In this document: positions 1-6,549 of the stretch, in pieces
Layout: each line of letters begins with the position of its first letter
Position numbering within the stretch: the first letter of the stretch is position 1
From: Planctomycetota bacterium
GTDB taxonomy: Bacteria; Planctomycetota; UBA1135; UBA2386
NCBI GenBank assembly: GCA_023433825.1
Contig: JAEYTU010000288.1
Location: 1 to 10,802 of the forward strand
Length of the DNA: 10,802 nt
Direction: 5' to 3'
Made by a program: the position numbers and the translations under genes
The notes under the pieces: generated by a model
Told to the model about the DNA's origin: nothing
The model's input: the letters and a program-made list of their open reading frames with translations, nothing else
Database searches by the model: none

Positions 1-356
1 TAAGGCTCCAGCGTCGCGCGATCGATCGGCCAACCGCTGTGTGGCACCCAATCGCGCGCCTGGAAGTCCGTCGCCGCGAACGGTGTGCACCGACCGGTCC
101 AGACGACCGACGTTCCGCCGAACAGACGCCGGCGAACGGCGAGTGCAGGTGCGCGACGTCGGCCGACGTTCTCGAACGTCGACAGCGCCTCGGCGTCGTC
201 CTCGTGCGCATCGCCGCCGGTCTCGAGGACGATGCCGCGCAGTCGGGTGCGGGCGAGCTCGAGTGCGATGGCGAGACCCGCCGGACCGCTGCCGACGATC
301 GCGACGTCGCAGCGTTGGTCCGTGGGTTCACCCAGAGCGTGGTAGTCGTGGATCAT
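1..356 (-). CDS. GMC-type FAD-dependent oxidoreductase, N-terminal part (truncated by window edge)
   Basis: Reading the minus strand from the ATG at 356 gives 118 open codons that run off the left edge. Residues 17-27 hold the dinucleotide-binding motif (VAIVGSGPAG), followed by a helix and an acidic residue at the end of the second strand (E45 in LETGG), as in FAD-binding Rossmann folds. Residues around 75-118 carry a glycine-rich RLFGGTSVVWTG stretch and then DF-x-R-x-W-V-P-H-SGWPI, the pattern GMC oxidoreductases show after the FAD domain. The family oxidises alcohols or sugars with FAD. No substrate can be given because the catalytic C-terminal half (His-His/Asn) is outside the window. 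An in-frame TAG at 381-383 limits the start, and 356 is the only ATG after it. No clear Shine-Dalgarno sequence is visible. The gene lies 47 nt downstream of the cupin-like gene on the same strand, so it is probably in the same operon. No signal peptide is seen, which suggests a cytoplasmic enzyme. The family call is fairly sure. Confidence 0.75.
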   Translation of the reverse strand, partial: MIHDYHALGEPTDQRCDVAIVGSGPAGLAIALELARTRLRGIVLETGGDAHEDDAEALSTFENVGRRRAPALAVRRRLFGGTSVVWTGRCTPFAATDFQARDWVPHSGWPIDRATLEP

Positions 357-403
357 TTGGCTGCGAGCGGGCGCCGGATGCTACTTCGCGCGTCGGCCGA
401 CAC

Positions 404-1177
404 TCACGACCGCTTGTCACGAGCACTGCAGACGACGACGTAGGCGCGACCGGTGTCGCAGCGGAACGTCAGCGGGCGACCACCGGCGGCGCGCACGACG
501 CCGTCGCCGCGAATGCGCGCGACGACGCCGTTCGACGACGCGTGGATCTCTGCGTCGGTGCGGACGAACGCGACGACCTCGGCGTCCTCCGGTGTCGCGA
601 CCGACCACGTGCAGTTCGCCTCGACGACGGCTTCCTGCAGGGCGAGGACGCGCGACCGGTAGTCGTCGCGGACCAGACGTCGGACGCGCACGTCACCGCA
701 TGCGGCGTCGTCGAAGTGGCGCGGCAGCAGGATCTGCGGCAGGTGCGCCTCGCGCGTCGGGTCGGTGGGATCGGCGAGATCATCGTCGTCGTCGTCGACG
801 GCTACGCGCGTCGGCTCGTCGCCGGGAAGCCGCGCGGTGAACCGGACGAACTCGGCGTGCCCGCCGAGAAACCGGAAGCCGGTCCGGCGCGGGACGAACA
901 GGACGACCGGCGGCCCTTCGAACGGCGACGTGCGCGTGCCGCGCCGCGGCCACTCCTCGATGCCGGCTTCGACGTCGGGCGTTCCGGACAACACGACGAA
1001 CAGCGACTCCTCGTGCGCGGTGCGACCGTCGATCGGCATGCCGCGCAGCGTGTGGCGAGTCACCGACGTGACGAGGCGCGACGTCGTCGGGTGAGCTGCG
1101 TCGCAGCCGTTCGTCTGTGCGTCGAGTCGAAGGACCTCCACTTGCGGAGTGAACCACGCGCGCGCCGCGTCAGCCAC
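404..1177 (-). CDS. Cupin-like protein, possibly distantly related to IolB/KduI sugar isomerases
   Basis: This 257-residue product starts at GTG (1177), and its first 8 nt overlap the end of the glycosylase gene, which suggests translational coupling. Residues around 55-115 read like the first half of the IolB/KduI bicupin family: an acidic EES-LFVVLSG strand pair, then FEGPP-VVLFVPRRTGF and a strand ending in FTARLPGDEP. A second half with an R-x-V-x-D start and a TWSV segment could match the family's second barrel. The usual metal-binding histidine cluster (PPHKHD in IolB) is not visible, so catalysis as 5-deoxyglucuronate isomerase is doubtful. An acidic linker (V followed by six Asp) joins the halves and is encoded by a GTC/GAC trinucleotide run. 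IolB acts in myo-inositol catabolism and KduI in uronate metabolism, and a GMC oxidoreductase follows, so a sugar or polyol role is conceivable but only inferred. It may equally be a cupin-like protein of unknown function. Confidence 0.6.
   Translation of the reverse strand: MADAARAWFTPQVEVLRLDAQTNGCDAAHPTTSRLVTSVTRHTLRGMPIDGRTAHEESLFVVLSGTPDVEAGIEEWPRRGTRTSPFEGPPVVLFVPRRTGFRFLGGHAEFVRFTARLPGDEPTRVAVDDDDDDLADPTDPTREAHLPQILLPRHFDDAACGDVRVRRLVRDDYRSRVLALQEAVVEANCTWSVATPEDAEVVAFVRTDAEIHASSNGVVARIRGDGVVRAAGGRPLTFRCDTGRAYVVVCSARDKRS
778..800. repeat. Short GTC/GAC trinucleotide run
   Basis: A run of about seven ATC/GTC trinucleotides on the plus strand. It encodes the poly-aspartate stretch in the linker of the cupin-like gene on the minus strand. 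It is in frame, so length change would add or remove Asp residues without a frameshift. Confidence 0.6.
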
Positions 1178-2072
1178 GCCCGCGGCGTTCCTCGAGTTCC
1201 TCGAGCGTCTTCGGCCAGTCGTCGCGCATCAGCTGCGACAGCCCTCGATCGGCCAGCAGGCGGCCGACGGTCTGACACGTTGGGCAGTAGTTGCACTCGT
1301 TGCTCGCGTAGCGGATCCGCTGGACGGGTGTCGCGCAGACCGGGCACGGCTTCCGGTAGCGACCGTGAACCGCCATGCCATCGCGGAATGCGGTCACCTT
1401 CTCCGGGAAGCCGTCGCCGACCTCGGCGCGCAGTCGGTCGGTCCACGTCGCGAGCGTCGTTTGGATCGCGACACGCAGGCGCTCGATCTCGTCGTCGGCG
1501 AGTGCATGCGTGCGCCGCAGCGGCGACAGCCGGGCGGCATGCAGGATCTCGTCCGAGTAGGCGTTGCCGATGCCGGACAGGATCTGCGGGTCGGTCAGGG
1601 CGCGCTTCAACGTCCGGTTCTCGCGGCGCATCGCGGCGGCGAACGCGTCCGGCGTCGCGCCGTCGACCTCGAGCCCACCGCGATCGAACTCGGCAACGGC
1701 CGCGTCGCCGACGACGACGTGCAGTGATGCGCGTTTGCGCGGCGACGCCTCGGTCAGCATCAGCGTTCCATGCGGGAAGTCGAACGCGGCGAGCCCGATC
1801 CGTCCCGGCGCGGGTGCGCCGACGCGACGCCAGCGCAGGCGGCCGGCGATCATCAGATGGACGACGAGCCGCAGGTCGGGACCGAAGTGGAGGACGAGGC
1901 GTTTGCCGAGGCGCGTGACGTCGGTCAGCGTCTGACCGTGCAGCGCGTCGATCGGCGGGTCGACGGTCCGCAGCACGAACGCCGAGAACAGCCGCGTCGC
2001 GACCAGCGGGTGGCCGCGCAGCAGCGCGAGCATTCGTTCGCGGTAGATCGTGACGTCGGGGAGCTCGGGCAT
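1170..2072 (-). CDS. DNA glycosylase/AP lyase of the Fpg/Nei (formamidopyrimidine-DNA glycosylase) family
   Basis: This 300-residue enzyme of base-excision repair would remove oxidised bases and cleave the abasic site. The start is fixed by MPELPDV, since Pro2 is the catalytic nucleophile and Glu3 the acid in this family. Lys57 in RLGKR occupies the conserved lysine position. HLMIAGRLR at 72-80 corresponds to the family HLGMSGR motif. The helix-two-turn-helix signature GIGNAYSDEIL is at 167-177. A zinc finger C243-x2-C246-x16-C263-x2-C266 is intact, followed by about 34 extra residues ending in an acidic and basic tail. MPELPDV-T rather than the classical MPELPEVE places it in a subgroup often annotated only as Fpg/Nei family, so 8-oxoguanine versus pyrimidine preference cannot be decided. 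It is first in a minus-strand group with the cupin-like and GMC genes, although their functions look unrelated. The promoter must lie in the 38-bp divergent spacer or inside the neighbouring gene. Confidence 0.95.
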   Translation of the reverse strand: MPELPDVTIYRERMLALLRGHPLVATRLFSAFVLRTVDPPIDALHGQTLTDVTRLGKRLVLHFGPDLRLVVHLMIAGRLRWRRVGAPAPGRIGLAAFDFPHGTLMLTEASPRKRASLHVVVGDAAVAEFDRGGLEVDGATPDAFAAAMRRENRTLKRALTDPQILSGIGNAYSDEILHAARLSPLRRTHALADDEIERLRVAIQTTLATWTDRLRAEVGDGFPEKVTAFRDGMAVHGRYRKPCPVCATPVQRIRYASNECNYCPTCQTVGRLLADRGLSQLMRDDWPKTLEELEERRGRG

Positions 2073-2110
2073 GGCGTGGCGAAGGCGGAGCCCGACGTTC
2101 TACTTGCCGC
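2073..2110. promoter_or_regulatory. 38-bp divergent spacer between glycosylase and HisN-type genes
   Basis: The two ATG codons face away from each other with only 38 bp between them, so both promoters must sit here or reach into the opposite gene. No convincing -35/-10 pair or operator is visible. The plus-strand side has a weak purine stretch (GGCGGAG), but it is over 20 nt from the start. Very short or leaderless 5' ends are possible. Confidence 0.35.
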
Positions 2111-2875
2111 ATGACGACTCTCGAACTGGCAGGCTTGCTCGCGTTCGCGCATCGGCTCGGCGACGTCGCGCGCGAGATCGCGGCGCGCGCGTTCACTGCG
2201 GATGTCCCAGTCGATCGGAAGGACGACCGAACGCCGGTCACGGCGGTCGATCGCGAGATCGAGGCCGTGTGGCGGGATGCGATCGCGCGCGAGCATCCGG
2301 GGCATGGCGTGCTCGGCGAGGAGGCCGGCGGCGAACATGTCGACAGGGAATGGGTCTGGGTGCTCGACCCGATCGACGGCACGAAGGCGTTCGCGAGCGG
2401 CAATCCGCTGTTCGGATCGCTGATCGGACTGATGCACCGCGGGGTGCCGGTCGTCGGTGTGCTCGAGGCACCGGCGCTGCGGCAGCGCTGGTCGGCGGCA
2501 CAGGGTCACGGTGCGCATCACGACGGGCGGCCGATCCGCGTTCGCCGCGAGCGTGCGCTCGCCGACGCCGTCCTCTACTGCACGACGCCCGACGCGATGC
2601 TCGACGACCCAGGGTTCGCGGCGCTGCGACGCCGTGTGCAATGGACGAGCTACGGCGGCGATTGCTGCGCGTACGCGTTCGTCGCGAGCGGCCGCGCCGA
2701 CCTCGTCGTCGACGTCGGCCTCAAGCCGTGGGACTGGTGCGCGCTCGTGCCGATCGTCCAGGAAGCCGGCGGCGTGCTCTTCGACGCGTCCCTGCGAACG
2801 CCGACGCTTCGCAGCGTCGGCGCGTTCGTCTGTGCGAGCGGCGCGGCGCTGGCGCAGCAGTCGATCGCTCGTTGA
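2111..2875 (+). CDS. hisN: Inositol-monophosphatase-family phosphatase, HisN (histidinol-phosphatase) type
   Basis: The 254-residue product has the usual family length of about 255-270. Metal and phosphate-site motifs of the Mg-dependent IMPase fold are intact: GEE at 69-71, DPIDGT at 86-91 and WD at 207-208 (KPWDWCAL). DPIDGTKAF, GNPLFGSLIGLM, GGDCCAYAFVASGRADLVV and the LKPWDW segment are the pattern typical of HisN-type enzymes rather than of general inositol or fructose-1,6-bisphosphatases. HisN hydrolyses L-histidinol phosphate to histidinol in histidine synthesis. No his gene is nearby, so the substrate remains an inference, and an inositol or nucleotide phosphate is the alternative. 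The nearby IolB-like cupin could favour inositol, but that link is weak. It is probably cytoplasmic and monocistronic: divergent from the glycosylase gene and followed by a hairpin 30 nt after the stop. No clear ribosome-binding site precedes the ATG. Confidence 0.9.
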   Translation: MTTLELAGLLAFAHRLGDVAREIAARAFTADVPVDRKDDRTPVTAVDREIEAVWRDAIAREHPGHGVLGEEAGGEHVDREWVWVLDPIDGTKAFASGNPLFGSLIGLMHRGVPVVGVLEAPALRQRWSAAQGHGAHHDGRPIRVRRERALADAVLYCTTPDAMLDDPGFAALRRRVQWTSYGGDCCAYAFVASGRADLVVDVGLKPWDWCALVPIVQEAGGVLFDASLRTPTLRSVGAFVCASGAALAQQSIAR

Positions 2876-3581
2876 ACCGGCCTGCGCGAACTGCGCTTGC
2901 ACCCGCGCTGGTCTGTGCGGACGAGTCGAGAGACCAGCGATGCGCGGGCGAGCCGCATCGGAAGCCCACCGCTTTCCATTCCCGATCGGCGTGTGATGGG
3001 CGAATCCGACCAGCCGTCGGCGAGTGGTGTGTCGATGGTGAACCGGCACCGGCAGAGAAGTTCGCGCCAGATTCCGACTCGGTGCACGACTCCCCGGCTG
3101 CCTCGCCCTGGTCCACGCATCGTGAGGAGGATGCGCCCGGTGGTTCGCTACTTCGCCGCCCCAACCGGCAAGTCCGAGCGTCGGTCGCCGTCAGCGCGCA
3201 GGTCGAGACAACTACTCGGCCACAACCCCGAAGCGAACCGGCCCCTCCGCGTCCGTGCGGGCGCGCGATGCGTTCGATTTCTGCAACGATCTCTCTTGGC
3301 GGTGCTTTGCGGCTCCATGCGCGCACAGACGCAGGTCCCGCACACGTCGAGCGGTGGGATGGCGACGGACGGCGGCCGCGCACAAGGCACTCGATCGATC
3401 GGTGACGCGTCGACGATCCTCGACGAACCTGCACACCGCTACCCGAACAACCACACCTTCTACTTCTATAGTGATCGGTAACGGTCCGTGGCGATCTGGC
3501 TGCGTCGTTGTTGCCAATGGCGACACAATCGCTTACGCAGACGTATCGTGACATTCCAATGATCCCGAGCGAGTCACTCCA
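2876..3581. other. 706-bp stretch without a convincing gene
   Basis: Open frames exist on both strands but are Arg/Ser-rich, show no recognisable motif and lack credible starts, as expected of chance frames in GC-rich DNA. The stretch holds the hairpin at 2906-2939, then plain GC-rich sequence. Base composition moves towards AT from about 3440. A TATAGT at 3467-3472 and a TTGCCA at 3511-3516 resemble promoter elements, but neither has a good partner at 16-18 bp. The promoter of the following secreted-protein pair presumably lies in the last 150 bp. I see no tRNA or CRISPR-type repeat. Confidence 0.5.
2906..2939 (+). terminator. Hairpin after the HisN-type gene, probable terminator
   Basis: A perfect 9-bp inverted repeat (CGCTGGTCT at 2906-2914, AGACCAGCG at 2931-2939) encloses a 16-nt loop and starts 30 nt after the stop codon. 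Further partial pairing (CCCG with CGGG) is possible outside a small bulge. No T-tract follows, so it may be a Rho-assisted end or an RNA-stabilising 3' stem rather than a classical intrinsic terminator. Confidence 0.5.
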
Positions 3582-4550
3582 ATGGTATATTCTGTAATCA
3601 TCCGGTCGCTTTTCGCCGTTTTCTGCATCGCGGTTGTCGCGAGCATGGCCGACGCGAAGCGCGAACGCGTCGCATTGGACAGTCTCGTCGTGAGGCGTCT
3701 GACGATCGCGGACTCGACTGGAGCACCAGCGCTGCGACTCGCGTCTTCGGACACCATGATGCAGTTCATCAATGCACGCACAAACCGCGACTTGATTGCG
3801 GCCGGCTCGAGCCGATTGAGGATCTCCGCGGACGGCCGAGCGTTTCCGGTGCTCGCCGTCCATTCGTCATCCGACAATGCGGCCAGGTTCGAGCTTCGGT
3901 CCGACGCTGCGACGGGCGCCGTCACCGTGTCCATTGATTGCGCCACTGCCGAAGGCGCGGCGATATCCGTCGGAAACGATGAGCATAAGAGCGAACTGTT
4001 GATCGACGAAACCGGCGACGCTCGCGTCTCGAGTGCCGTCCGCAGCACGAGCGAGGCTCGCCTCCGCGCTGGCAAAGACACGTTGGATGCCGCGTGGATC
4101 GCCAGGGGGGATTCGCTGATCTTGGGGGAAACTGCGAAAAGCGGTGCGTTCCTCACCGCATCGACCGGAGATTCCACAAATCCGGAGTCGTCTATGTTCG
4201 TCAATCGACACTCCGGAGCAACTCTGTTCCTGACTTCCGGCGATTCAAAGATCGCGATGGAGTCCACTCCCCGCGATGACAATCAGTCTCGATTGTACGT
4301 CGCATGCCGGTCCAACGTATTGCAAGCGCTTGCCGGGACGTCGAGCACGCGCATGGCCGCCGCCCACCGTGAGGGTCGAATAGCCCAGTTGGTGGCGAAT
4401 GCGCACGAGGCTGGAGGCACAGCGTCCAAGAACGCGGGTGTGCAATGGGCGGGCATCTCGGCGGCTGTAGGGATGCTGTTGGGGACGCTCACCGACGGCA
4501 CAGAAGGCGTAGAGCCCATATCCAAACTACCGCACAGCGGAGGCAAATGA
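3582..4550 (+). CDS. Exported protein of unknown function, predicted repetitive beta-rich structure
   Basis: I do not recognise a named family. The 322-residue product has a signal peptide: hydrophobic residues 4-22, with likely cleavage after ADA at 23-25. The mature start contains L-VV-RR-L-x-I-x-D-x-x-G, alternating hydrophobic strands ended by D-x-x-G turns. Similar short strand-turn units continue through much of the chain (for example SRLRISADG, ATLFLTSGDSKIAM), as in beta-solenoids. The next gene's product has a matching segment after its signal peptide, so the two are probably divergent paralogues or partners. Residues 286-306 (GVQWAGISAAVGMLLGTLTDG) form a hydrophobic or glycine-rich patch near the C-terminus that could associate with a membrane. 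An in-frame TGA about 30 nt upstream confines the start to this ATG. No strong Shine-Dalgarno sequence is visible. The stop overlaps the next gene's start region. Base composition is clearly less GC-rich than the flanking enzyme genes. Confidence 0.75.
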   Translation: MVYSVIIRSLFAVFCIAVVASMADAKRERVALDSLVVRRLTIADSTGAPALRLASSDTMMQFINARTNRDLIAAGSSRLRISADGRAFPVLAVHSSSDNAARFELRSDAATGAVTVSIDCATAEGAAISVGNDEHKSELLIDETGDARVSSAVRSTSEARLRAGKDTLDAAWIARGDSLILGETAKSGAFLTASTGDSTNPESSMFVNRHSGATLFLTSGDSKIAMESTPRDDNQSRLYVACRSNVLQALAGTSSTRMAAAHREGRIAQLVANAHEAGGTASKNAGVQWAGISAAVGMLLGTLTDGTEGVEPISKLPHSGGK

Positions 4551-4552
4551 TG
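4539..4552 (+). promoter_or_regulatory. Shine-Dalgarno sequence and double ATG start at gene junction
   Basis: GGAGG at 4539-4543 precedes ATGATG at 4547-4552. The first ATG overlaps the upstream TGA stop (ATGA) but lies only 3 nt from GGAGG. The second ATG at 4550 has a better 6-nt spacing. Both are in the same frame, so the choice changes the product by one Met. Translational coupling of the two secreted-protein genes is likely. Confidence 0.65.
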
Positions 4553-5536
4553 AAGCGCAATATGAAGAGTCAGTCCATCGTCATGTTGACGCTTGGCGTG
4601 TTAGGCGGTGGATCGTGTTGGAGCCTCGTTTACGCACCGAGTCAAGATGAGGTTGTCACCAAGCAGCTGATCCTCAGCGACGGCGACGGCAGATCCGGAA
4701 TGGTCCTCAAGATGTCGCGGGACGGAAGGTATCTCTGCATCGCGAGCATCGATTCGTCCGGTAACACGTCCTCCCATCCCCTGATGACGATAGGCTTGGA
4801 TGGATCACTCTTGATTGCCCGAGATGATGGCTTGCCCTTGTTTGGCATTAAAGCAAACCGGGAGACCGTCGAGCTGATGCTCGGTGCCCCAGGAGAGAGC
4901 ACAGTGAGGATGCGCGCCCAAGCCAAGTCAGGGCTGGTGGAATTGGTGTCCGGGTCCACAGTACGCGCACAGATGTCTGTAGACGGAACCAGTGGAACAT
5001 CGCACATCACTGTTACGGGACCCAGAGGCGCTGCAGGCCTGTTCGTCGACTCAGATGATGGAGCACTGCTGAATCTCGCGGATAGCAAGATGCGACCATT
5101 GGCGACTGTTGGCGCATCGGGCAACGGATCGGCCGGTATGTCGCTGTACGATCGAGACGATAGCAATCGCGACGCCGCGCGAGCGGCGATAGGTTTTGGA
5201 TCCCGGCGCAACGGCGGTGCGGTCCTGGAGATGCGATCGGGTCACGGCGGTTCGATCGTGATGCGAGCAGACAAGTCGTCTGCCGTCGAACTCAAAGAGG
5301 AGGAGGGCGGTCTCGCCCGATGGATCGCGGGGCCGGACACGGCCAGTCTTCTTTTGCGAGGCCCGGGTGAGGAGCAATGGAGCTGGGGCGTGGACGCATC
5401 GCGTGACGGCGTGCGTACAACGATCAAGGAAGGCAAGTCGGATTGGACCGTGCTGGACGCGTCATTCGGCGACGCCGTGCTTTGGAACGCCCAATCTCGC
5501 GCCGGTGAGACCCAGACAATTCGGTGGCCGCGCTGA
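4550..5536 (+). CDS. Second exported protein of unknown function, predicted beta-solenoid-like
   Basis: This 328-residue product (329 from the alternative ATG at 4547) has no named family that I recognise. Residues 2-28 look like a signal peptide or anchor: basic start KRNMK, hydrophobic 10-20, possible cleavage after VYA at 27-29. Cys23 is not in a good lipobox. The mature protein starts with VV-TK-QLILSDGDGR, which parallels the upstream protein's first mature segment. It continues with short alternating strands and glycine or aspartate turns (MTIGLDGSLLIA, AQMSVDGTSG, HITVTGPRGAAGLFVDSDDGALLNLAD), the appearance of a right-handed beta-helix. The C-terminal part has tryptophans (WIAG, WSWGVD, WTVLD) and may be a cap or a separate domain. 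No catalytic motif stands out, so a structural, surface or ligand-binding role is only a guess. It is coupled to the upstream gene through the ATGA overlap and shares its lower GC content. Confidence 0.8.
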   Translation: MKRNMKSQSIVMLTLGVLGGGSCWSLVYAPSQDEVVTKQLILSDGDGRSGMVLKMSRDGRYLCIASIDSSGNTSSHPLMTIGLDGSLLIARDDGLPLFGIKANRETVELMLGAPGESTVRMRAQAKSGLVELVSGSTVRAQMSVDGTSGTSHITVTGPRGAAGLFVDSDDGALLNLADSKMRPLATVGASGNGSAGMSLYDRDDSNRDAARAAIGFGSRRNGGAVLEMRSGHGGSIVMRADKSSAVELKEEEGGLARWIAGPDTASLLLRGPGEEQWSWGVDASRDGVRTTIKEGKSDWTVLDASFGDAVLWNAQSRAGETQTIRWPR

Positions 5537-5846
5537 GCCGATCCACGACTTGGCTGACGTCGACCGGTTGGCGACGGCGTCAGTGTGTCGTCGCGCAGGC
5601 GCGCGAGCCGCGCAATGCCATCGTCCACCCCGTGAGTGCGCTGACTTCCAGCGGCTGATCCCTGACGAATGCACTTGGAGAACTATTGCCCCACGTGAGG
5701 AATCGCGGCTCTCGCGACCCTGAGGAACAACGCGCCAACGAAGCCGCGGAGTTGCTCGCCGCGTGCGGCGAGCCGAATCGGCATTCACGGAGCGACGCCG
5801 ACGCGCGCGGCGAATCCGCGCAGCGAAGGACCAGCTGCGACGCAGC
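5537..5846. other. 310-bp spacer between convergent genes, rich in hairpins
   Basis: The secreted-protein pair (plus) and the cytochrome gene (minus) converge here. No credible gene is visible. The spacer contains a weak stem CTGACG 5554-5559 with CGTCAG 5578-5583 shortly after the plus-strand stop, a strong 9-2-9 hairpin at 5754-5773, and a 6-3-6 hairpin at the cytochrome stop (5833-5847). These together probably end transcription from both sides, although none has a T-tract. Confidence 0.55.
5754..5773. terminator. Strong 9-2-9 hairpin between convergent genes, possible bidirectional terminator
   Basis: GCTCGCCGC (5754-5762) and GCGGCGAGC (5765-5773) are perfect inverted repeats separated by GT. 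The stem is almost entirely G-C, and in RNA the loop would open to four or more bases. It lies 217 nt past the plus-strand stop and 73 nt past the minus-strand stop. No T-tract is present on either side. Confidence 0.4.
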
Positions 5847-5847
5847 T
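5833..5847 (-). terminator. Small hairpin at the stop codon of the cytochrome gene
   Basis: AGCTGC (5833-5838) and GCAGCT (5842-5847) pair perfectly around GAC. On the minus strand the stem begins within the TGA stop (5849-5847) of the last operon gene. It may mark or protect the 3' end of the four-gene transcript. No T-tract follows. Confidence 0.3.
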
Positions 5848-6536
5848 CAGTGCTTGCCGAACTGCAACGTCGTCCCCTGACGCTGCGCGTAGATGTACGC
5901 CTCCATTGCGAGCATCCGCGGGTCGTCGTGGGCGAGCGGCGTGCCGCGCAGCGGACGCTCGATGCACCAGTTGATCATCTCGCGCAGCATGACGGTCCGA
6001 CCGAGCTGCGTCTGGTACTTCGGATAGGTCTCCGGATGCGTGTTGCTCGCGTCCGGATGACACATGTCACACGAGACGGCGATCGTGCTGCCGAGACGCT
6101 TCGCGTCGTGGAACACTTCGGCGCCTTCCAGCACGGCGCGCATCGTCTCGCGCTCCCACAGGACGATGTCGCGCTCGGCGAAGTCGCGATACGGGTGCCC
6201 GGCCTTCTGACCGTCGCCGAGCAATCCGCGATTGTCGAACGGCTGCTTCGGTTGATAGCGCCTCCGCAGCAATGCCTCGCGTTCGCCGGGATCCTGCAGC
6301 GTTCCCATCTGCCAATCGGCGCCGGGGTGCTTCTGCTTCCATTCAGCCATCAGCGCATTGGCGACGGCGAGCCCTTCGGCTGCCGTCGTCGGCGCGGCGG
6401 CGAGCGCGACCGTCGTTTCGCCGTCGCAGAGACGAACGTCGACGGAGTCCGCGCGGAGCGCGGGAACGATCACGGCTGCGGCGACGCCGAACACGGTCAC
6501 GGCGACGAGCCAAGTGGTCTTCGATTGGATCGACAT
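5847..6536 (-). CDS. Exported mono-heme c-type cytochrome, SoxA-like
   Basis: The 229-residue product has an N-terminal hydrophobic segment (9-27, ending PALRAD) that acts as signal peptide or membrane anchor. One heme-attachment motif, CDMCH, is at 156-160. After it come YPKYQTQLGR, the sequence INWC with Cys191, and DDPRMLAMEAYIYA near the C-terminus. This order resembles the heme domain of SoxA and related sulfur-cycle cytochromes, in which Cys or Met can be an axial ligand. Candidate distal ligands here are Cys191 and Met208 or Met211. No other sox gene is in the window, so a sulfur-oxidation role is not supported. The position downstream of a di-heme peroxidase makes a periplasmic electron donor or partner more likely, which is an inference. 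Translation should be efficient: AGGAGG ends 5 nt before the ATG and touches the stop of the preceding phosphoesterase gene. It is the last gene of the operon. Confidence 0.85.
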   Translation of the reverse strand: MSIQSKTTWLVAVTVFGVAAAVIVPALRADSVDVRLCDGETTVALAAAPTTAAEGLAVANALMAEWKQKHPGADWQMGTLQDPGEREALLRRRYQPKQPFDNRGLLGDGQKAGHPYRDFAERDIVLWERETMRAVLEGAEVFHDAKRLGSTIAVSCDMCHPDASNTHPETYPKYQTQLGRTVMLREMINWCIERPLRGTPLAHDDPRMLAMEAYIYAQRQGTTLQFGKH

Positions 6537-6549
6537 GGTGGCCTCCTCA
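6537..6549 (-). promoter_or_regulatory. Shine-Dalgarno site of the cytochrome gene overlapping the upstream stop
   Basis: On the minus strand the junction reads TGAGGAGGCCACC directly before ATG. The phosphoesterase TGA (6549-6547) shares bases with AGGAGG (6547-6542), and a 5-nt spacer follows. It fixes the cytochrome start at 6536. Confidence 0.8.

Noticed and set aside
41..1918. Long plus-strand open frame of 625 codons across the left block
   Set aside because: It is extremely Arg-rich and lies opposite three genes with clear family motifs; it is a GC-driven antisense shadow.
2897..3481. 194-codon plus-strand frame in the gene-free stretch
   Set aside because: It has no credible start codon with ribosome-binding site, is rich in Arg and Ser, has no recognisable domain, and begins inside the hairpin region.
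2721..3863. 380-codon minus-strand frame spanning the HisN end and the spacer
   Set aside because: It overlaps two better-supported genes on the other strand and has random-looking composition.
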